Shown here: positions 1 through 13,830 of the stretch, in pieces | How the letters are laid out: each line of letters begins with the position of its first letter | Numbering within the stretch: the first letter of the stretch is position 1 | Assembly: GCA_020740775.1 (NCBI GenBank) | Contig: JAHEWK010000009.1 | Span: 434,001 to 498,000, forward strand | Reading direction: 5' to 3' | DNA from: Ilyonectria destructans | Lineage: Eukaryota; Ascomycota; Sordariomycetes; Hypocreales; Nectriaceae | Length of the DNA stretch: 64,000 nucleotides | Translations under genes and position numbers: made by a program | The notes under the pieces: model-generated | Told to the model about the DNA's origin: nothing | Seen by the model: only the letters and a program-made list of their open reading frames with translations | The model's database searches: none

Positions 1-1740
1 CAGTAGTTTTATTACTTCCCCTGGATTATATTTATTATTTCCAGCGACCGATACTGATGCATTCTGCACTTACTGCTGCAGAGTGCAGACCAGGTTGCAC
101 AGCTACTTAACTTCAGCTGCCATATTGGCATTATTCGCCGGAGCTATATAAGCTGGTAGTACAGGTATATTGCTTAGGGTAGCAGAAGTTCAGTTAGTTC
201 CAGACATCTTAACAGTACAAAATATTACTCAATAGTTAACATAAGTAACCTTTCTGAATAAGAGCTATTAACATATAACAATTATACTCTCTAGACTACT
301 ATATACATAGTATAGGGTAGGCAAGAGATAGGTTGCTAGTGGATAAACCGTAGGTTTATATTAGCAGATAGATTAGGGCATCACTTACTGGGTAATATTA
401 CATCTAGTAATAGTCAAGCACAGTAATACGTAGCGAGTCAAGATAATTAAGGTAACCAAGTTATATTAATAGCTGAGTAGCTGCTTATTGGGAATATACA
501 CTACTCTGTTATCTATATACTTAGATAGATCGTTAGATTGTATAAGTAATCCAGTGATCCAGAATCGTAGGATCGCAAAGGCAATCCTGCAATCCAGTTT
601 TAGTTGGTCGAAAATTATGGGTACTAGAATACTGCCAGTCCCAACCGCCTGCTACCTACTCAAGGTATGCATAGGCCGTAATAAGAAGAATATACTTTTT
701 TACTTTTTTAATTTAACTTTTAGAAGATAATTTTTATTATTATCTTACTATTTAACTAGCTATTATAGTAGCTTTTATCTCTTTCTTTTTATCTTTTTCT
801 ATCTTTTTATCTTTAGAAGTATCTAATTAAGTATTTAACTTTTCTCTTTTATTAAAATCCCTTATTAATCTTAGCTATAGAATCTTCTTTTAACTTAAGC
901 TTTAAGGTATTTTAGACTCTTACTGTTATAGGCTCTATTTACACTAAGTATTTTTTTTTTTTTTAGCTTTACTTAATATTATTAGATAGATTAAAGCTAT
1001 ACAGTATTATTAAATAGTAGAGATAAATAGTATATATTATATCTAGCACCAGAAAAAATAGTAGCTAAATAATAAGATTATTATATATTAATTTCTACTT
1101 AAAGCTTTAATTTAACCTTTTTAATTTTAACCTTACTATCTATAGATAATAGAGTTAGTTAATAACTCTATTATTTACAGTTAATAATCTTAAAATAGAA
1201 ATCTTATTCTATATAATAAGATATAAAAAAGACTGATATTTTCTATTATTAAAAGACTAACTTTCTTTTTAATAATTATTCTATTTTAACAACTTTTATT
1301 ATATTAACTATTATATCCACACTAAGTATATTCTACTAATAAAATATATAGTCTATATTATATACTATAAGATAGAAAGAAAGAGGTATTTATTCTATTA
1401 GAATAGCAGTTAGTTAAGATATATAAGAATATAAAAATAGCTAGTATAATAGGTAATTAGAGATATTTAGACTAGTTAGTTACTAGTAGGGGTATTTAAA
1501 AAGAGTCTAAATAAAGTTAAAAGAAAAGATTAAAGATTATATAGAGAGAGAGATTAGTTTTTTTACTTTTTTAGAGATTCTTTTTAGAAGTTAAAAAGGC
1601 TATAAGAACTTAAAATAGCTAGAAAGTCTATTAAATTATTATCTTTATTTTTAAAAGATTTATTTAAGTTTATTTTAACTATTACTACTTTTTTTATCTA
1701 ACTTCTATCTTTAATATCCCTAGAATATTAAGCTGCTATA
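1..1740. repeat. AT-rich RIP-degraded repeat block, left edge
   Basis: Very TA-rich DNA with no convincing intact gene. On the minus strand 1-210 reads as a decayed coding piece with CAG-derived stops, unidentified. Two stretches match cleaner copies elsewhere in the window: about 395-530 resembles 29,665-29,790, and about 962-1,049 matches 28,451-28,546. Most differences are C to T or G to A in this copy, as expected from RIP. The short open frame at 488-730 has no recognisable content and is treated as chance. Confidence 0.7.
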
Positions 1741-2118
1741 ATTTATTAGTGGGAGATACACTTAGTGCAGACAGAGCCCGCAACAGTAAGAGTCTAAGAT
1801 ACCCTAAAGTTTAAGTTGGAAGGAGGTCCTGCAGCTAAGACTAATAGAGGGATTCTAGTAAAATAAATAAGAAAGTACTTAATTAGATACTTCTAAATAC
1901 AATAGGACTTAAAGAAATAAGAATAAAGAGATAAGAGCTGCTATAATAGCTATTTAAATAGTAAGGCAATAATAAAGACTATTCTGAAAAATTAAAATTA
2001 AAGAAGGGAAAAAGTATACCCTCCTTAGTAAAGGCTAAGCAGATCCTTTAAGTAGTATCTAGTCTTAGCAAGCTAGACCTACTGTTATTAAACTCCAATA
2101 TACCTATCAGTACCATTA
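1741..2118 (-). repeat. Left LTR (3' LTR of minus-strand gypsy element)
   Basis: A 378-bp block repeated directly, at the same length, at 13831-14208. Both contain the stretch ttagtgcagayagagcccgc and the tract agtcttagcaagctagacct. Differences between the copies are almost all C/T or G/A transitions, so they look like a pair of LTRs mutated by RIP. I could not identify a clear target site duplication because the outer ends are mutated. Confidence 0.75.
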
Positions 2119-5100
2119 TAAACCTCCCCTATAACTCTATACTTATCCCTAAGCACCCCAGAGTTATATAATAGACTTACTAAAATAAAATAAATAAGAA
2201 CTATCAGTTATATATTTATAACTGATAAGTAAATAATTAAGTCCCCCAGTACAGTTAGTTCCTCCCCAGTAGTAAGTAAACCTCTAATTTCCCAGTCTCA
2301 CCTCTCTATCTCCAAACCTCCTTTAATAACCTCCTTAGCTATTTCTATCTCTCCTATTATAAAGTCCTCCTTTTAAGAAAGAAGGGACTACTACCAATCC
2401 TTTATCGCCCTTATATTAAGCTAGCTTTAGCAGTCTCAGTTACAAGCAGCTAGTTGTTTAGTGCATATAGGCTAAGTTAGTGGAGGCGCAGGTCGGAAGG
2501 GCCTATAGGCAGCTGCAATAATAATAGGCTACTGTAATAAGCTAATTAAGCTATCTAATATATTAATCGCCCAGATATCAGTCTCCTTAAGGTATCTAGT
2601 CATTAGGCTTAGAACTATCAGTAAGGTTAAGTATTCGGAAGTAAATCTAACTATTTATTCCCCTTCAGGCCTGTAGCAGATAGTACTGGAGGCCCTTAAT
2701 CCAGCCCCTTCTTCCTCAGCCGTAAGCCTTCTCTCTGGCGCCCCTGTAATAGCCGAAGTGGGGTTCAAAATGAGTCGGGCTGTCCTTACTGGTACGACCT
2801 CCTCTTCTTCATCTATATCCATTTCCTCGGTACCCTGCAGCTACTGCTGGAACTTACTATTATCCTTGCTAGCTGCTTTATCCTTTATAATAGTCTCTGG
2901 CAGCTATATAATTGGGTTAATTAACTATACCGTCTCACCGGAGGATAAGTTGCCCGACGATATTGGATTTAAGGATAGAGTAAGTAACCCTGCCGATATA
3001 GTAGCTAGTAGAGTACTGTAGAAAAAGTCCATAAGAGACCTACTTTTCTATAGCCACCCTCCTATTATATTACCTAATAGCCCGCTTAAACTTAGCAGGC
3101 TACCCTAAGAATCAGTCTGTATAGTTATAGCTACTAACTCAGTCGATATTACCTCTTTATAGTTATTATCTATAGCCTAAAGTAGCTTCTTTAAGAATAG
3201 AGACTCTATAGTAGTTATCCCTTTAGCTGGTATTTTACTAAGAATTAGTAATTCTTATATAGAAGTAGATACCTTATCTACTAATAGAGTCTTCTACTTA
3301 AAAGTATCTTTATTAAGAATAAGTAATTCCTACTCTAAAGTAGATACCTCCTTAAGTATAGTCTCCCCTAGTAAAGTAAAGACTAAAGTAAGAGGCAATT
3401 TGAAGTTAAAGGTAAAAGTAAGAAGTTCTATAGGGTTAGTAATGAAGCCTATCGGAAAAGTATATTTAGCTTTAATATCTAACTCCCTATACTTAAAGCC
3501 GGATATATTTACTACCTTATTACAGTCAGTATATAACTGAATTAACTGGTTACTAAGGGGTATAAGTATAGTAACTAGCTATATTATACCTTATAGAATT
3601 AATTAATAAGTCTCAGTAGAGAAAGATATAATAGCTAGCATTTAGTATTTAGTATAAAAAAGAGGGTTATTATACTCTATCTATTAGAGGGGTATAAAAC
3701 CACTATATTAAGTATATATTTAATAGGTTGGCAGAGGTATTATATCTTATATTTATATATAGATAGTATTAAATAATCCTTTAATCTTTATAGTGCCTAC
3801 AGGGGAATTATAGATATAGTCCTTAATACTAATTTTATCTAGAATTATTACTTTAAGAAAGCTAACTACTTTCTTTATTAACTACACCTTATAGTCCTTA
3901 GTATTTACTGGCTTAAGTAGATATAGAATCCAGTTATATTATCTTAAGGTATCTTTATCCTCTACAGACTTAATTATTCTATTAATTCTTATTTAGCTTA
4001 TAGTAAACCGTCTAATTAACTACTTTCAATCCAATCCCACTATACTATATATATTAATTATCAGCAGGAATACCAAAAGGTAGCTACACTCCTAATACTC
4101 AGGTTATAGGGTAATAGAAGGGCAGTAAACATTAAAGTTATAGAGCAGCTTATAGTCAGCTAGTATCTCTCAAAAAGCCAAATAGACTACTTTATAGTAT
4201 TTATCAGCGCCCTTTTTCCAAGTATTATAGTAAAACAGCTAGGCTTCGCCTCAGTTAAAAATAAAAACCGTCCAATAACCTATATAGTAAACAACTCCAA
4301 TAACTAACTTCTTATTAAATATAGCAGTATGAAAATCTTTACAGCTGGTATACCCTATTACAGTCTGGCACTTAATATACTCCACTCCAGCCGTAAGAAA
4401 GATATTTAATCTAACAGAACTATAGGCTGAATTTAAAAAAGAGTTAGCATTATTAATAGTAAGGTAGTCTTTAGGTACTATCACTACATCCCTTATACTA
4501 TAGGTTACTATAGTAAGTAACAGGATAATATTATAGTTACCAGCCCACTGCTTTATCTGCATCCTATAGAGGAACTCCCAGATATTCTAATAATAATTAC
4601 TCTAGGTCTAACTATTAATACAGTTATCCTAAGCTTCCAGAAAGAAATTTCAGAGTATAACAGTTTTCCAGAAGTTATAATAATTAGTATCTTACTTAAG
4701 TAATAGATATATAGAGTTAGCTTTATCCTAATATAACTATTTAGTATATAGTTAGAAGAAGGCAGGCTGGCAATTAAGGGTGTCGGCTGTATCCTAAAAG
4801 TAAAGATACTCAGCTTAATAATAGAATTACTAATTCCCTCCCTCCTAGATAACTTTAAAGGCAAAGTATTTATTCTTATTACTTATAAGGAACTTATATT
4901 CCTTAGGACTGACAGATTTATTAGCCATCTTATAGAGTAGTTATAGTTACTTAGATTAAGTATAGCTTAATATCTTAAGAGGGTCAGTTAGGTTAATAGA
5001 TATATCTAAAGAGGGTATAATATTCTTCTTTCTAGATAGTTTTTAAGCTGAATAAAACCCCAATACCTATAATCTCCACTAGTTAGTATTAAGTCTTTTA

Positions 5101-5559
5101 AAGTAAATTAATTAAGTAATTAGCAATCTGACCCTAATATTAAATAGTAAAAATAGATAATATAAGACTCTTAGTAGTATTATTCTTTAGAGGGTTAAAG
5201 ACAGTAAGTAATAGAGGCTTACTTTATAAGTTTATAAAAAGAAAATATAAAGTACTAGCAATCAGATTACACTGGCATCTAGTTAGAAGGCAATAGTTTA
5301 ATAGTAGTAAAGAGCTTATATAAGAGCAATAAAAAGAGGTTTACTAAGTATATAATATTAAGTTTTCCACTAAGCTATTAACTTAAAAGTCTACTTTCTC
5401 TTTATTTACTCCAATCTATACCTTAGGACTCTATACCCTAAGGCCTTTAGCAGTATAATTATAAGTAAATCACCGGCTTTAAGATTATAAGCCTAAAAAA
5501 AAAGCACCTTATAGATCCTTAAATTTCCCTTCTTTTTCCTCCTTATATCTCACTCTCTA

Positions 5560-6540
5560 CTTTCCAACGCCTTCTTTATAACCTCATCCTAAGAGCTTAA
5601 GGTACTTGCCACCAAGAAACATACCTATCTTTCCGATATCCGGGCTCTAGCTAAATATCGAATTAATTCCCGCAAATTTTCTCAGCAGACTTCCTTAAAG
5701 TAGGATAACTATACCAACATCTTTATTACCCCTAAGTTTCAGGCAACCAATAGGTATTCTCTAGTAAGTAACTTCTCTCTGCTGGTAGCTTAATCTAATT
5801 AAATATCTTTTTGCAGTTTAAGTAATATCTCGAAGTCTGGGTTTACTTTTATAAGGCTCTAGACTGCCTGGGCTCCTCACTATATATTGAGCTTACCTTT
5901 TAGGGTATCTCCCTAAAGGATATTTATAAGTCTCAGAGGGCATTCTAGTTGCAGAGCGAATTTATCGATAAGGTACTAAAAGAGGGGACTATTCTAGCTA
6001 CTTCTTGACCTCTCTATTCACTCTATATTCCTACTGAGTTTAATTACCCCCTTAGGTATATTATCTTTAGCACTCTTAATTATATTACCTATTTTAAGGC
6101 TCTTTTAGTTACCTTCTATAGAGATAATAACCCAATCTTCTACTCTTACTATATCTAATCCTATACTTTAAATATCTCTAGAAACTATAAGTATTTTATA
6201 TATCCCTTCTATACCTATCAGTTAATTTCTAGCTTTATAAGCAGGCAGTATACTAACTGTATCTGGGGTAGTAATAATTTATATAAATAGCATTACCTTC
6301 CTAAATATCAGCCTAAAGGACCTTATAATAGGCCTTTAAACTATCCCCTTAGTGGGTCTGCTACTATAAAACCCTCAGCAGATAGCAACTAGGGGTAAGA
6401 TTTAATAAATAAGGCCAGCTATCCTTATATTTCCAGCTCCCTTAACCTTTCTAAACTTAAGACTTCTTTATTAAAATAGGCTATCTTTAAGGCAGAATAG
6501 AAGGCTAAAGCAGATTAACAATACAGCTTCCAGACTCTTA
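5560..6540 (+). pseudogene. Decayed plus-strand coding stretch inside the gypsy element
   Basis: Reading the plus strand, two successive frames give long protein-like stretches interrupted only by a few TAG/TAA/TGA codons. Examples are KVLATKKHTYLSDIRALAKY near 5,600 and SEFIDKVLKEGTILATS near 5,960. It runs opposite to gag-pol. I do not recognise the family. It could be the capsid gene of a second nested element or a captured host gene. The coding reading is inferred from the low density of stops in otherwise stop-saturated DNA. Confidence 0.35.
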
Positions 6541-7949
6541 ACTTTTAACTATAATCTCTATTAGCATTATCTATACTTTCTTTATTATTTTTACCCTTAT
6601 TAATACATTTTCAGCTTCTTTCCTTAGGTAATTAGGCCGATTAATTGCCTATACCTTTCTTATACCTTCAGTAGTAAATCCTTTATCCTCTTTTTAAGCT
6701 TCTAGTATTATCCTCACTATAACTATTTCCAGCCCTAGTCTGGATTCTTATAACTCTCTTTACTACCTCCCCCAACAGCAACTAACATAAAGCTATTCTT
6801 TACTATTACCGGCAACTAGTATATAGCATACTAAGATAGATCAAATTCCAATATCTGCAGAATATATACCTTAAAGTGTTATTTTAGCTCTGGATTTAAA
6901 GAGAGTTCTATCTTATTCTTTTTAATATCCTCCTTATTATTAACTTCCTCTCTATCCACTTAATTATCTGCTTCTCCTACTTTCTTACCAGTATTATCCT
7001 CTTTAAAGTACTTATTAGATATATCTATTACTAAGGTTTACTATCCTTAATCATCCTTAATAAACTTCTTTAGCTAGTCGCTATATATAGAACCTATAAT
7101 AGTAATTCTATTTAAAATATTAATAAGATAACTAACTTCCAGCTGACCTCTCTTGCAAATATAGAACAGCCTATTCCACCTAGAATATATCTTAGCAACT
7201 CTACTTATATTACTCTTTCTTCTAATATTATATCTAAATATTAAATTACCCTCCTCTAAGTATTCTTTCCTAAGGTTCCTTATATAACTATTATTAGTAT
7301 AATCTATAAGTTTCTTATAATACTCTATAACCCGCACTCTTACCATCTCCATATCATCTTATTATCTTTTTAAGATTCTAACCTTTTCCTTAAGTAGTTA
7401 ATTAGATATTTTTACCTCATCCCAGTTAATAACCCTCTATATAGAGATATTAACTTCTAACAGAAGGACTGGTTTCTATCCATATAATAGAAAGAATACT
7501 AATCTACTATACAAGATTTAAATTACAGCTCTATCTGCTAGCAGGATTTTAAGCAGAATAGCAACTCACTTTATAGATCCTTTAGTAGTTTTTTTCTTTA
7601 ATATAGCAATAATAGCAGTATATCCTACTTTAATAATACCATTAGCCTGAGGATTATAGGTTAATATAGGTATTACTCTAATTCTAATATCTTCTAAGAT
7701 AGCTTTAAAATCCTTTATTATTTCTGCTTCATTATTAATAATAGCAATAATAATAACTCTAAATCGGTATATAATTATCTAGATAAATAACTTTATTATA
7801 CCTATATTTAGCTTTATAAGAGGAACTACTTCAATCCACCCAATTAGGTTATATCTTCCCTCCAATAGATACTTTTTACCTTAATTAAGTAGAAGAAATT
7901 AAGTATTAAAATATACCTTAGCTATAGGGAATATAAATAATATTAAAAT

Positions 7950-8190
7950 AGCTATTTCCCTTATCCACTATAGTATATAGCTTTAGTATATCGGGCAGCA
8001 GTAGACAGCTTTATAAATATCTATCTATATAGTCTTCTACCAGTATCTTTTCTTCAGTAAGACTAAAGTTATATTATATCCTTTATAGCCTCCTTCTATA
8101 TAATATAACTGAATTAGATATTTCTAAGTAGGTTTCTTACCTATAATAAGTAAGGGGTTATTATCTTAATTATCTGGTCTTCTCTATATT
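7950..8190 (-). pseudogene. Gypsy integrase, zinc-binding (HHCC) domain remnant
   Basis: Minus-strand translation gives a stretch resembling the HHCC finger of Ty3/gypsy integrases: an EGGYKGYN-type segment where the second Tyr replaces the usual His, then LLKKRYWWKT with one stop restored to Trp, then VYKAVYCCPIY with the paired cysteines. His-to-Tyr is the change expected from C-to-T mutation. The catalytic core should lie further down the minus strand (about 7.0-7.9 kb) but is too damaged to place. It is not functional. Confidence 0.65.
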
Positions 8191-8999
8191 CTGCCTCCAC
8201 AAATAAAGTATAGAGTAGCTAATCTCTATAATATTTGAAATTATACCTTTATAATATTTATAGGTTTCTTTAAGCTTAGTAGGTATTTACCCAGCATCCT
8301 AAAGTCGCTATTATAAGCTTCTTTAATTTATATTAGGTTATCTTTAATAGTAACTATATTCAGCTGGGCGTCTATAAAGTCTTTAATATCTTTTTTAGCT
8401 TTCTTATCTAAAGTATCTAAGAGTCTAACTCTCTTTCTTAACAGCCTATCGGCTATAGTATTTCTAACGCCTGGAATATACTTAATAGTAAAGTCAAATA
8501 ACATAAGGTAGCTAATCCAGTAAATAACTATAGCACTAGGGACGTTATTTACTTATCTGTTTAATTAATAGACTAATATCTATAAGTCAGTCTTTAAAAT
8601 AAAGACTATCCTATAGATATAGTTTCTCAATCTGCAGAATATATACAGTATCCCTTTATATTCCCTCTTTATAGTATTATAGTTACAGTCTGCCTGACTC
8701 TATAGACTGAATTTAAAGTGTATTAAATATCTTTTCCCTTCTAAAATTTACATCAAAATACACCCCTAACTATCCAGACTAATATCTACTATTATAATTA
8801 CCTCTCTAGCTTCCTTAGAGCAGTCCAGCATAATTAGGATTAAAGAGGCTACTATAAAAGCCTTAAGAGTATTTATAGCTTTTTATTAGTCCGGACCCCA
8901 AATAAATTCTACTCCTTTTTTAAGTAAAAAAAGTAGCAGCTTAACTATTTAAGTAAAATACTCAATCTAGTACCAATAGTAGCTAATAATATCTAAAAA

Positions 9000-9700
9000 G
9001 AATCTAACCTCTCTAATATCAGAGCAATTCTTCTACTTATTAATCTTAATAACTTTAGCTTCTTTAGGGCTTCTTCTATTTATACTATAGATATATCCTA
9101 CTACTACTATTATTTTCTGGCACCACTTTAACTTTTCTCTAAAAATAGTATATCTAGAGAGTTTAATATTAATAAGAATCTTATTCAGATTAATTAAATA
9201 TATTAGAATATACTTTTATACACCTAGTATAGCTTCTTCCTTATTAAAAGTTTCTATAGATCCCTTAATAGTAATATTATTAAGAAAAGCTTAATATATA
9301 TCTGGAATTAAGTTATAGAGAATTTAAGTAATAATTTAAGAAAATTAGGCTATAAAGTTAGTTCCTCCTTAAGGCAGTATATATATTCTAAGTAAGCCTA
9401 GGGGTGTATAAAATGTTATTAAATCCCTACTTTTTAAGTCTAAAGAGATCTAATTATATCCCAAAAAGAAGTCTAATAAGCTCAGCATTTTACATATAGC
9501 TATATCCGCCAAAAATTTATCAGCACCAAAAGAGCTAAACCTATTACAGATTATATACTAATTAATTCTAGTAGCTAAGTTAATTAAATAGATATCCCTA
9601 TTTTTCTTAGCTACCAACATATAGAGGTTACAATAAGAGGTATAGAACTCCTTAAGGATTCTGCATTTAATATATATTTTAAGCAGATTTACAACCTTCT
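9000..9700 (-). pseudogene. Gypsy reverse transcriptase remnant
   Basis: The minus strand reads as the palm region of a fungal Ty3/gypsy reverse transcriptase. A segment equivalent to PLG..LP.GA.NS is at about 9,350-9,420. The catalytic loop is at about 9,262-9,290, read as AFLNNITIKGSIE where family members have FLDD. Both catalytic aspartates have become Asn, explained by G-to-A changes. It is followed by FNKEEAI and KYIL..LINLNKIL. The enzyme is dead. RNase H sequence probably follows at 8.5-8.9 kb but is too decayed to delimit. Confidence 0.7.
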
Positions 9701-10659
9701 TCTTAAGGCCCTTCAGAATAGATATACTTCCAGCTTGCTAGATACTATATTCTACTACTTTAATAACTTAAGAAGGGGCAACTAGTAAGTCCAGGCTTCC
9801 ACATTCCTTAAAGGTTTAAGCTAAAGCTGCCTCCCTATTATAAAGAATCTAAAGTAGGATATCAGTTTCTTCAGGAGTAAGAGTACCTTTAACTTAATTA
9901 AGTATCTATTATAATCTATCTCTATAGAGGCAGAATCCTTTTTTAATAGTTAAGAATTTAGCTGTAATATATTCTAAATACTTACTATTAACCTCTAGAA
10001 GACTCTATGCCTCTTTTTACTTCTTCTTCTTTTAGAAGAAATCTCCCTTAGGAATACTCCCATCCGAAGGGATATTATCCCTAGGGTATATCTTCACTTC
10101 TTTCTGCTTATATATAGTATTAACCCTAATATCAGTATTAATATAGTTCTTTTTCTTCTTTTAAGAGAGTCTATCCAGCTTATCTCTAGTATTAAATAGA
10201 GTTAAAATATACACCCTAATTGCTTCTTTATATATAAGTTATATAATTACTTCCCTAGTCTCTTTATCTAACTATTAGATAGATAAAGAATCATTATCTT
10301 CCTCTAAGGCCTATAATTTATCCTAAGGGACCTTAAAGGGTATTAATAATTACATTCTAATAAGAGATTCCTTAGCTATCAGCTGGAGAAACCTCCTATT
10401 AAATACTGCCAGCAACTGGCATAACCACCCTAATGCTGCCAAACTGGCATTTAATATATATCCCTCTACTGCAGGTTATATAATTAAATAAAACCCTAGC
10501 TGCTTATATAAAGAGTATTTCTAGAATAAAAGGAACTAATACTATACCTACTGGCACTATATACATCCTTTAAGGAATATATATATTACCTAGGTAGATA
10601 GATATTTTTACCTCCCCTAGTATTTTAACCTTACTATTTAAGTAGAAGGTAGTAGATAT

Positions 10660-11649
10660 CTTTATAGGGGTAAGTAGTAACCTATACTTCTAAGTAATAG
10701 CACTAGATATAATATTACCTTCTAATTCAGTATCCAGCAAAGCTTCTACATTATAGCTATCTATAGTGCCTAGTCGGACAACTATCTTCAGCAGCTTCTA
10801 GTAATATATAAGTTGTTATCTATAGTCATCCCTTATAAAATTTAATAGGATTTAGAGAGGTATTAAATTAAATAAATCAGACTAAGCTTAGTTGCAATTA
10901 AGATCTTCCTAAAGTAAACTGAAGTTAGTAATAGTAGTAACACCCTCAAACTCAGTCCAATATTCTCTATACCGAAGCAATTCAGAATCCTCTATAAGAT
11001 ATATTATAGCTTTTTCCTTATATTAGATTTATACCATATTAATATTACATCTAGCTATCTCGATTTTATAGAAACAGTCAGCCTCTATAAGATACAGTAC
11101 CTCAATAAAAACAGAATAGACCTTAGGGCTATTATCTTTAGACGCCTTAAGATAGGATTTCTATTCTATAAACTTTATATCTAAAATACCTTCCACTAGT
11201 ACTACAAATTCATCTGCAATAATAAAAGCATTATCTGGGTCCAGCGCTATCAGGTGATAGATAGAGACAGATACCTTCTTTCCCCATATCTCCTCTTTAA
11301 CATATCTGCACACACTCGCCAAAGCTTCCTCTCTATCGAATCCTTCGTTGCGGTATTTCTTAGTGGAGAACTCCTTACCTGCAATCTGCCTATCCCTAGC
11401 TGACATACAACCAAGTGGTCTGGGTTGATCACTTGCTTCTGCTGCCAGTTTATCCTCCGGGTCCTCTATTCTCACCCTTTTTGCAACTGGGTTCGCCGTA
11501 ACGTTATTAGTCTGGATGGCTATAGACATCTTATCTTCCTCTTTTAATTCCTTCCCTCCTTCTGTAATAAAGACACTATTCAAGCAGAAAACTGTACTTA
11601 TTGTTTGGATGTTAGTTAGAATCAACACTGCAGGTATCTTAAAACCCAT
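10660..11649 (-). pseudogene. Gypsy gag/protease region remnant
   Basis: An open minus-strand frame at 11161-11649 (162 codons; a charged segment with KRVRIEDPEDKLAAEAS) survives just before the protease. It continues, with stops, into an aspartic protease core at about 10,700-10,790 reading ALLDTELEGNIISSAI. DTELEGN corresponds to the D-T/S-G-A-E-x-N active-site region, with Gly/Ala changed. Further upstream, near 11,930-11,970, a possible CCHC knuckle has its His replaced by Tyr. Gag identity is inferred from position; the protease is read from the motif. Confidence 0.55.
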
Positions 11650-13830
11650 TTTTATATACTTAGCTAACTACTCTACTTCCATTATTAATATATTCTATTT
11701 CTTTAGGTCTTATATTATCTTACAGATCTCAGCAGCCCATCTAAATATAAAGGAGTTTAGAAAGTATTCAATCCACTATACTAGCAGTCTCCAAACAGTC
11801 GAATTATTAGCATACCATACGATCATCCTAGATGGGATAAAAGCTTCCTTCTTCCCAATCCAACCCATCCCTCCATTTGTATAGTATTCAATATATCCCT
11901 TCCGGTAGTCAGTTATATAGTCTTCGCATTAGTCGGAGTAGTAACCTATCACTCTGCAGTACCAGTAGCATTAAGAACATCAATTATACCCCTATATTGT
12001 ATTTATTTCAAAGTATTACTCGTCATATATTTACTTAGGTATATCAAAATATATAGTATTTATAGTGATATTCCTCAGGCCGGCCTGAGTCTGCTATCTC
12101 ATAACCTAATTACAGAGGAACGCTAGACTTTCTTCTTATATCTGCATATTTTTCGCTATATTAACTGCAAGATCTCAGAATATCTATAAGAGTATATCCA
12201 TCTAACCGTCTAGTTCGGCCTTAGGTTAAATAAATGCCTCTAGTACAGATACAGTAGGAAGGGGGTTATTATTAAATACAGGTAGACCTAGGGTATTATA
12301 CTATATAAGGTCGGGCAGGATACTTAAAGGGGGGCTGCCTCCTATCCGGTATACTAAGGTTACTTAAGTATCCAATAGGCCCTTAAGCCGATTAAATAGC
12401 TATTCATAAGGTAGACTGGCTAGATTGTTAGGGGTTATCTGGCTGTAATTATATAGGGGTATAATAATATTATTCGGTATAATATTATATAATACTTATA
12501 ATTATAAGAGGGATATTTTCCAGCCTGTAGGGTTAATTGTCCGACAGAGATAGAGATACTTGTTTATCCAGGATAAAATAAGGTTGCAGTCTCTTGTTAT
12601 TAAAGAGGTGGTATTAAGTCGGCTGAGGCGAGCAATTAGTATTTCTAACTAGTCCTAATCCTACAATTGAAAGGTGGTTTTTAGGTTTTATACTGCTTTC
12701 TGCTATAAGCTTAAGTATATTATATACTTAACTTATTGTAGGATACTTTAGTCGGTATATTACTAAAAGTAGGCAGCTTTTTAGTCGTCCGGGACTTTAT
12801 AGTTATTTATATACAGCTTAAATCCTTAAAGGAATTTTATTATATTTCGACCAGTAAATATTTATTTAAACGACATATATAGCTCTTTTATCTAATTCCT
12901 TCCTGCCAGGCTGACTATCTTAGAGATAAGCTGCTAGAGATTTAGATTCCAGGCTGGAGTAGCTATAATTGGAGTTGGGGTGGATATTAAGGTCAGTAAT
13001 AGGGTTAACTTAACTGATAGGGGTGGGATAATATTTGCTTTTATTACCCTTAGAGGGTTCCCAGATATCTAATTAGATATCTTAGGTAATTATTATCTCT
13101 TTAGAGGTTATACTAATAAAGGAATTAGAGGTTTAAAGTAAGATCTATTAGATACTATATCTATAAAGACTTTTAGTATACCTCTCTATTTCCTTAAGTA
13201 AGGAATTACTACAGCTAGTAATATAACCCTAAGGTCCGCTATTAGTAACCAGATTATTAGGATCCCCACTATTTAGAATATATCTATCTTTAGTATCTTT
13301 AGAGATAAGTATTTCTATAGGGGTTTTCTATCTCCCTTTAGTCCCTAACTTCTTTTCTTCCCCCTTATCCTCTACTTTATCAGCTATACTAATAATTCCA
13401 GTTTTATATACTCAGCAGTAGAACTTCTCTTCTTAGCAGTATTTACTTCTATTCTTACCGTATTTATTACTATACTTCCTTATACTAACTTTATATTTAT
13501 TATTAGATATTCTTCCTCCCCTACTGGATATTTATTAAAAATTACTAATTCTATTAAATTAATTCCAGAAAAATATTTCTATCGGCTTAAAGGTATTTAA
13601 TCCAGTAAGCCGACACTATTTAATAGGTTTATAACATCTAAGGCCGGGCGTAGAGTTATATTCAGAATTAAACCTCTTCCCCCTACTAAACTTACTTAAA
13701 CTTAGCTTCTTATCTTTCTTTTTCCTAACTTATTAAAGTGGGCTTTAGTAGCAGCTTAAAAGTACTACTAGTAGTAATTTCTACTAATAGTTTTAATTAT
13801 ACCAGCTTATCGCCCCACTATAACCTCTAA

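Larger units (their letters stand above)
2119..13830 (-). mobile_element. Ty3/gypsy retrotransposon interior, RIP-degraded
   Basis: The interior between the two 378-bp LTRs is about 11.7 kb. On the minus strand the order is capsid-like region and protease, then reverse transcriptase, then integrase, i.e. the gypsy order. Every frame is broken by TAG/TAA stops that revert to Gln or Trp if C-to-T or G-to-A changes are undone. The length exceeds a normal gypsy interior, and 2.1-7 kb is not explained by gag-pol, so either extra sequence was captured or another element is nested there. A minus-strand acidic-looking coding piece with the string EEMDIDEEEEVVPVRTARL lies near 2,650-2,850. Confidence 0.7.

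Noticed and set aside
2758..3021. Plus-strand 87-codon frame rich in serine
   Set aside because: The minus strand of the same DNA gives a more protein-like acidic segment in a gypsy context; the plus frame is probably its shadow.
11516..11884. Plus-strand 122-codon frame
   Set aside because: Antisense to the gag/protease region of the gypsy element and without recognisable content.
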